From assembly GCA_012514925.1 (NCBI GenBank), contig JAAYZI010000191.1:1-18375 (forward strand): a stretch of 18,375 nt of DNA, read 5' to 3'. Below, piece by piece: positions 14,173-18,375 of this stretch. The position numbers and the translations under genes were made by a program. Under the pieces are notes generated by a model that was not told the DNA's origin, did not search any database, and saw only the letters and a list, made by a program, of their open reading frames with translations. Position 1 is the stretch's first letter. Every line of letters begins with the position of its first letter. The stretch comes from Deltaproteobacteria bacterium. Its GTDB lineage: Bacteria; Bdellovibrionota_C; UBA2361; JAAYZI01.

Positions 14173-17100
14173 TTACGCCCAGCATACCAGCCCAGTCTCG
14201 TGGGAGGCGCTTAGGAGCGGATGCCAAGGTACCACTCTGATACCGTAGAGATAGCTGCCACTTTGTTCCACGTTATGGGCCACATGGAAAGTTAACTCTC
14301 CGGACTGAGGGTCCTGTCCTAACTCCTGCATCGGCACCACCAGCGGCTTTTCGATGAAAGTGTTGCCTTGACGCAGCCCCAGCACAAGCTCGGCCCGCAG
14401 CTCTCCTGGCTCCATCTTGCCTGGGTTTACGCTTAGGTCTATCTGCAAGCACCCGCCTGCTTCCAGAATATCTCCGCGAATGCCACGGATTGTGACTTTG
14501 GGGATCTGCACCGACCCAAAGCGCGCAGCAACCTTCTGCTTCCAAAGCGTCAAAGATTTTAAGTCTTCAAACGACCCACTGCAAAGCACGGCTTGGCGCT
14601 CTGCCGTAGGACAGTAGCTCAGCGCAAAGTACTCCTTCAGCATGCGCAGGGTGTTAAAGTAAGAGCTGACCTGCTTCATGGAAGCCTTCACCTTGGCGAC
14701 CCAACCCGGCGAAAAACCCTGTTCGTTCTGGTCGTAATAAAGCGGGATTATCTCTCGCTCCAACATGTCCATCATGGCAATGTTATCAAATTCATCTTGA
14801 TGCTCGCGGCTTGAATACTCACTTTGAGTCTTGATGCGCCAACCGATCTCAGGGCGATAAGCTTCATCCCACCAGCCGTCCAAAATAGAAAAATTAAGCC
14901 CGCCGTTTGGACCTACTTTCATACCGGAGGTGCCACTAGCTTCGAGAGGCCGAAGCGGATTATTAAGCCATACATCCACACCGCGCACCAAAAGCCGACC
15001 GATGCCCATATTGTAGTTCTCAAGGAAAAGGATCTTACCGATAAAATCCTTAGAGCGGGCCATGTCCATGATCTGTTTTAAGATGCCCTTGCCTTCATCG
15101 TCGGCAGGATGAGACTTACCTGCGATAATGATTTGCAGCGGACGCTCAGGGTCATGCATCAGCCGTTTTAGCCTTTCTAAATCGCGCAGGAACAGATTGG
15201 AGCGCTTGTAACCTGCTAAACGTCTGGCAAAACCAATAGTAAGAATATCGGCCCTCAAGCCTTGGACAGTCTCCAAGATTACGCGCGGGAACTCACCGCG
15301 GCGGGCATAGTCCTCAGCGGTTTTTTCCTTGATGCGTTCAATCATCTTTACTTTCTGCGACCGGATCAGCTCCCGCAGCTCCTGGTCTGGAATCTTGTCA
15401 ACTTTCTCCCAAACCTGCTCGTCATCCTCATTTTTGCCCCATTGGATCTCAAGATGGCGATCCAAGAGGTTTCGCATAGAGCGGCTTACCCAGGTGGCGA
15501 GGTGAATCCCGTTTGTAATCGGAAAGATCGGGACCTCCTCCAAGTTCAGCCCTTTCCAGACGTTCTGCCACATCGATTGGCAGATGCGTCCGTGCAGTTT
15601 AGAAACGGCATTACTGCGGTTGGAAAGTTTCAACGCCAGAACCGTCATGGAGAATGATCCGCTCTGCGGAGTTTCATGTCCAAGTTCCAGAAGCTGGCCC
15701 CAAGTTATGCCGGTTTCTTCGACAAAACCCCGCAAGTAGTGCTCCATTAAATCGTGGTTGAACTCTTCGTTACCGGCGGGCACGGGAGTGTGCGTGGTAA
15801 AGACAGTTGAAGCCCGTACCGCCTCGCGCGCCTCTTGGAAGTTTAGACCCTGGCGCATAAAGTGCTTGATACGCTCCAGCGTCAGGAAGGCTACATGACC
15901 CTCGTTTAAGTGGTAAACTGAAGGCTCCACCTTAAGGAGCTCCCGCACCAAGCGCACGCCTCCGATGCCGAGCAAGATCTCCTGCTCGATACGCATCTTG
16001 CGGTCACCTCCATAAAGCGCAGAGGAAATCTCGCGGTCCTGGGGATGGTTCTCATCGATATTGGTATCCATCAGGTAGAGATTGACCCTTCCTACCTGCA
16101 CAATCCATACCCGCGCAAAAAGGGTGCGGCCAGGTAGCTGTACCGACACCAACGCCTCCGACCCGTCCGCGTTCATAAGCGAACGCACCGGCATAACCGC
16201 AAAATCGAGCATAGGATAGAGCTCGTGTTGGTTGCCATCCCGGTCTAAACTCTGCACAAAATAACCCTTCTGATAGAAGAGTCCCACACCCACCAGCGGC
16301 AGGTTAAGGTCAGAAGCTGATTTAAGGTGGTCTCCCGAAAGAATACCCAAACCCCCGGAGTAAACCGGCAAGCATTCGTGCAGTCCGTACTCCATGGAAA
16401 AGTACACAATCGGCCGCTCCGGAGAGATAGCTGCGGGGAGAGTCACCCCACAGCTGGTATCGTGCATGTACGCGTTAAAGCTCTCCAGAACATGACGGTA
16501 GCGTTTGAGAAAATCGCCGTCCCGGCTACGCTGCGCGATCACCTCGCTTGACACCCGGTTTAAAAGCTGGATTGGATTACGCTCCACTGCTTTCCAGAGT
16601 TCCGGATCGAGCTGCGTGAACATCTCCTTAGCTTCTTGATCCCAGCTCCACCACAAATTATAGGCGATATCATGAAGCCCCTTTAATTTGTCCGGAAGCT
16701 TAGTGACCACCGAGAAGGGACGGTAACGTGGAGTTTCGCAGTGGTGCATATCGCTGAAGGTAGTAAAGACCTCTTCGTGCATGCCTTTATCGACGCGGTG
16801 CGCCACTTTACGTAGCGCCTCGTTGTAAACATCTTGATAGAGTGGAAAGAAATTATTCCAGTCGGCTTGCAGCGCAATGCGCCGCGCCGAGGTGGCCAGC
16901 TGGGTTTGCTCTTTGGGGTCAAGTGTCGAGAAGCGGGCGAGGAGCTTGTAAAGATCCTCTGTGGCTTCCTGGCTGGTGCGCCCTTTGCGCGGGATAATGC
17001 TAACTCCTTGCTGCCCAAGATCGGTTAATTGCTGCACCCACCGTCCAAAACCAGCCAAGTCGGTGGTCACAGTCGGAAGCGCCAAAGCGGTGCTTTCTAA

Positions 17101-18375
17101 AGCGGTGTATCCCCAGGGCTCATAGAACGAAGGGAAAACCCCCAGGTCACACCCAGACATGATATCCTCGTAGGTGTGGTTAAAGATGCCGTCATGTCCG
17201 TCCAAATATGCCGGCGAGTAGATCAGGTGCACCTTATTGGCCGGTGTGTTTCTAAGCCCCAGGCGGTGAGAGGCGCTTACAATCGGATCATTATGTTCAT
17301 CTTGCAAACGATGAGTTTCGATGCCGTTTTGATCCTGCACCGCCTCACCCAGTTTGGCATGGATACGCTGGTAGGCACTCTCCTTAATGCCCTTATGTCC
17401 AGAAGCCACCAGTAGCAGCACCACTACCGGAGGCATGCTTGCGCCGCTACGGCCGATCTCTCGATCTAGCTCCGCCAATGCCTCTAAGAATACGTCGTAG
17501 CCCTTGTTGTGATACTCGAAATGGCCGGCTGTAACCCAGAAACGAGTTTCACGCGGCAGCTCCTTTTGCAGAAATTTTTGGGCAAAATCGTGTAGAAACT
17601 CGCGGTTTCGCTGTGGCACCGCACGCTCGGCAGCATAATCTGGAATATGGCTGATGTTAACACCGTTTGGCACAATCCGGTCCGGGGTCTTTTGCAGGAA
17701 AACTGCGGCTTCCTCTGCAGTAACATCACTTACAGTGGTAAAAATATCAGCCTCGCGCGCCGCCGCCGCTTCCATGTAACATTTGGCTGAAACGCCCTGG
17801 GCGTTGGCTTCTTCAGTAGGATTGATGCTCTCAAGCTCGCGGTAAAAATCCCGCCCATTTTCAGCTAAGGCACGCCCTAACACAGTGGCGTGGGTGGTAA
17901 ATACTGTGGCGATGCGGGGGGCGTGTCTTTTTAGACGAAGCAGCGCCGCACCGGTTAGCCACTCGTGGAAGTGTGCTATCATCTGGTCGTCTTTGCCCAT
18001 GACGACGTTGAAAATTGCTTCCAAGGCTTCCCCGAAGGCGGTGGCGTACAGCACCGGCTCAACGTAGTCCCAGCGACCGCCAAACGAATTAATGCCGAAA
18101 TCCCGCCAGTATTCGTAAAGCAGCTTACCGGAGTCGAAGCGCTCACGACCATCCACCAGGATCGCGCGCGGCTCACCGTCGATCTTCCAGCGGCCAAGTT
18201 TAAAACGCAGCCCTTTTTGCTCTAGCGCGATGCGGATCCGTTCAAAGGCAGGCTCTTGCGTCTCTCTGAACTCAGGATTATTCGGGAGCAAGGGACCAAG
18301 CACAAAGTACCCATCGCCGAACTCTTTTAACGCCTGCGGCGATTTAGTACGAAGAACGGTATGAATCCCGCCGAC
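14173..18375 (-). CDS. GT3 glycogen synthase fused to GT35 alpha-glucan phosphorylase (5' end outside window)
   Basis: The frame is open to the window end; the residues before the GTG at 18303 (VGGIHTVLRTKSP, EFGDGYF) match the GT3 N-terminus, so the start lies outside. Numbering from the GTG, residues 1-500 are a eukaryotic-type glycogen synthase, which adds UDP-glucose to glucan chains: HFHEW (111-115), PNGVN (212-216), YHNKGYDVF (264-272) and EPWGYTALE with the catalytic-pair Glu 395 and 403. After a short linker, residues 530-1265 are a short-type phosphorylase: an N-terminal domain (GLHDIAYNLWWSWD), SMEYGLHECLPVYSGGLG (636-653), HLNEGH (798-803), and the PLP Lys 1129 in EASGTSGMK. A beta-rich C-terminal domain ends GLVCWA. 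Both modules keep their key residues, so both synthesis and phosphorolysis are expected from one chain. The regulatory arginine cluster of yeast and animal GT3 enzymes is absent. Confidence 0.92.
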   Translation of the reverse strand, partial: VGGIHTVLRTKSPQALKEFGDGYFVLGPLLPNNPEFRETQEPAFERIRIALEQKGLRFKLGRWKIDGEPRAILVDGRERFDSGKLLYEYWRDFGINSFGGRWDYVEPVLYATAFGEALEAIFNVVMGKDDQMIAHFHEWLTGAALLRLKRHAPRIATVFTTHATVLGRALAENGRDFYRELESINPTEEANAQGVSAKCYMEAAAAREADIFTTVSDVTAEEAAVFLQKTPDRIVPNGVNISHIPDYAAERAVPQRNREFLHDFAQKFLQKELPRETRFWVTAGHFEYHNKGYDVFLEALAELDREIGRSGASMPPVVVLLLVASGHKGIKESAYQRIHAKLGEAVQDQNGIETHRLQDEHNDPIVSASHRLGLRNTPANKVHLIYSPAYLDGHDGIFNHTYEDIMSGCDLGVFPSFYEPWGYTALESTALALPTVTTDLAGFGRWVQQLTDLGQQGVSIIPRKGRTSQEATEDLYKLLARFSTLDPKEQTQLATSARRIALQADWNNFFPLYQDVYNEALRKVAHRVDKGMHEEVFTTFSDMHHCETPRYRPFSVVTKLPDKLKGLHDIAYNLWWSWDQEAKEMFTQLDPELWKAVERNPIQLLNRVSSEVIAQRSRDGDFLKRYRHVLESFNAYMHDTSCGVTLPAAISPERPIVYFSMEYGLHECLPVYSGGLGILSGDHLKSASDLNLPLVGVGLFYQKGYFVQSLDRDGNQHELYPMLDFAVMPVRSLMNADGSEALVSVQLPGRTLFARVWIVQVGRVNLYLMDTNIDENHPQDREISSALYGGDRKMRIEQEILLGIGGVRLVRELLKVEPSVYHLNEGHVAFLTLERIKHFMRQGLNFQEAREAVRASTVFTTHTPVPAGNEEFNHDLMEHYLRGFVEETGITWGQLLELGHETPQSGSFSMTVLALKLSNRSNAVSKLHGRICQSMWQNVWKGLNLEEVPIFPITNGIHLATWVSRSMRNLLDRHLEIQWGKNEDDEQVWEKVDKIPDQELRELIRSQKVKMIERIKEKTAEDYARRGEFPRVILETVQGLRADILTIGFARRLAGYKRSNLFLRDLERLKRLMHDPERPLQIIIAGKSHPADDEGKGILKQIMDMARSKDFIGKILFLENYNMGIGRLLVRGVDVWLNNPLRPLEASGTSGMKVGPNGGLNFSILDGWWDEAYRPEIGWRIKTQSEYSSREHQDEFDNIAMMDMLEREIIPLYYDQNEQGFSPGWVAKVKASMKQVSSYFNTLRMLKEYFALSYCPTAERQAVLCSGSFEDLKSLTLWKQKVAARFGSVQIPKVTIRGIRGDILEAGGCLQIDLSVNPGKMEPGELRAELVLGLRQGNTFIEKPLVVPMQELGQDPQSGELTFHVAHNVEQSGSYLYGIRVVPWHPLLSASHETGLVCWA

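Noticed and set aside
15262..15657. 131-codon plus-strand frame inside the phosphorylase region
   Set aside because: It is antisense to the well-conserved phosphorylase module and has no family signature; a shadow frame.

Overview
The window comes from a diderm (Gram-negative) bacterium of middling GC. The signs are a SecD/SecF/YajC accessory translocase, a YafK-type L,D-transpeptidase-fold periplasmic enzyme and a FliK-like C-terminal domain. I cannot place it in a phylum from the sequence; the gene content would fit a deltaproteobacterial-type or related uncultured lineage, and this is a guess. Genes are ordinary in codon structure, with no transposase, CRISPR array, tRNA or rRNA visible.

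Layout. (1) 1-458: 3' part of a ZIP metal transporter, cut by the window edge. (2) 550-1695: an unrecognised helical protein. (3) 1752-5007: a promoter, a roughly 210-nt leader and the yajC-secD-secF operon. (4) 5008-5458: a gene-free stretch with a very large inverted repeat and two copies of a dispersed palindromic element. (5) 5459-9028: a 1189-aa protein with a FliK-like C-terminal domain and degenerate internal helical repeats. (6) 9132-12154, minus strand: PPi-dependent phosphofructokinase, then a stand-alone receiver protein and a YafK-like periplasmic enzyme, the last two in one operon. (7) 12155-12512: a divergent promoter region with another copy of the dispersed element. (8) 12513-14148, plus strand: a GH57 alpha-amylase-like protein and a one-cluster ferredoxin. 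(9) 14173 to the window end, minus strand: a giant protein joining a GT3 glycogen synthase to a GT35 alpha-glucan phosphorylase.

The right half reads as a storage-glucan and glycolysis neighbourhood. One polypeptide carries both the polymerising (UDP-glucose dependent) and the phosphorolytic module. Beside it lies a GH57 homologue in which both residues expected for catalysis are replaced (Glu to Asp in conserved region 3, Asp to Gly in region 4), so it is more likely a glucan-binding or regulatory partner than an amylase. The phosphofructokinase carries the Asp and Lys that mark pyrophosphate users, so hexose phosphate from glucan breakdown could enter glycolysis at low ATP cost.

The most unusual non-coding signal is a family of at least four related elements at about 5050, 5280, 9030-9110 (inverted) and 12380-12490. 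They are built on the palindrome ACTTTCTC-NN-GAGAAAGT followed by a shared A/T-rich tail. They lie in gene-free gaps of functionally unrelated genes and look like a dispersed repeat family of this genome.
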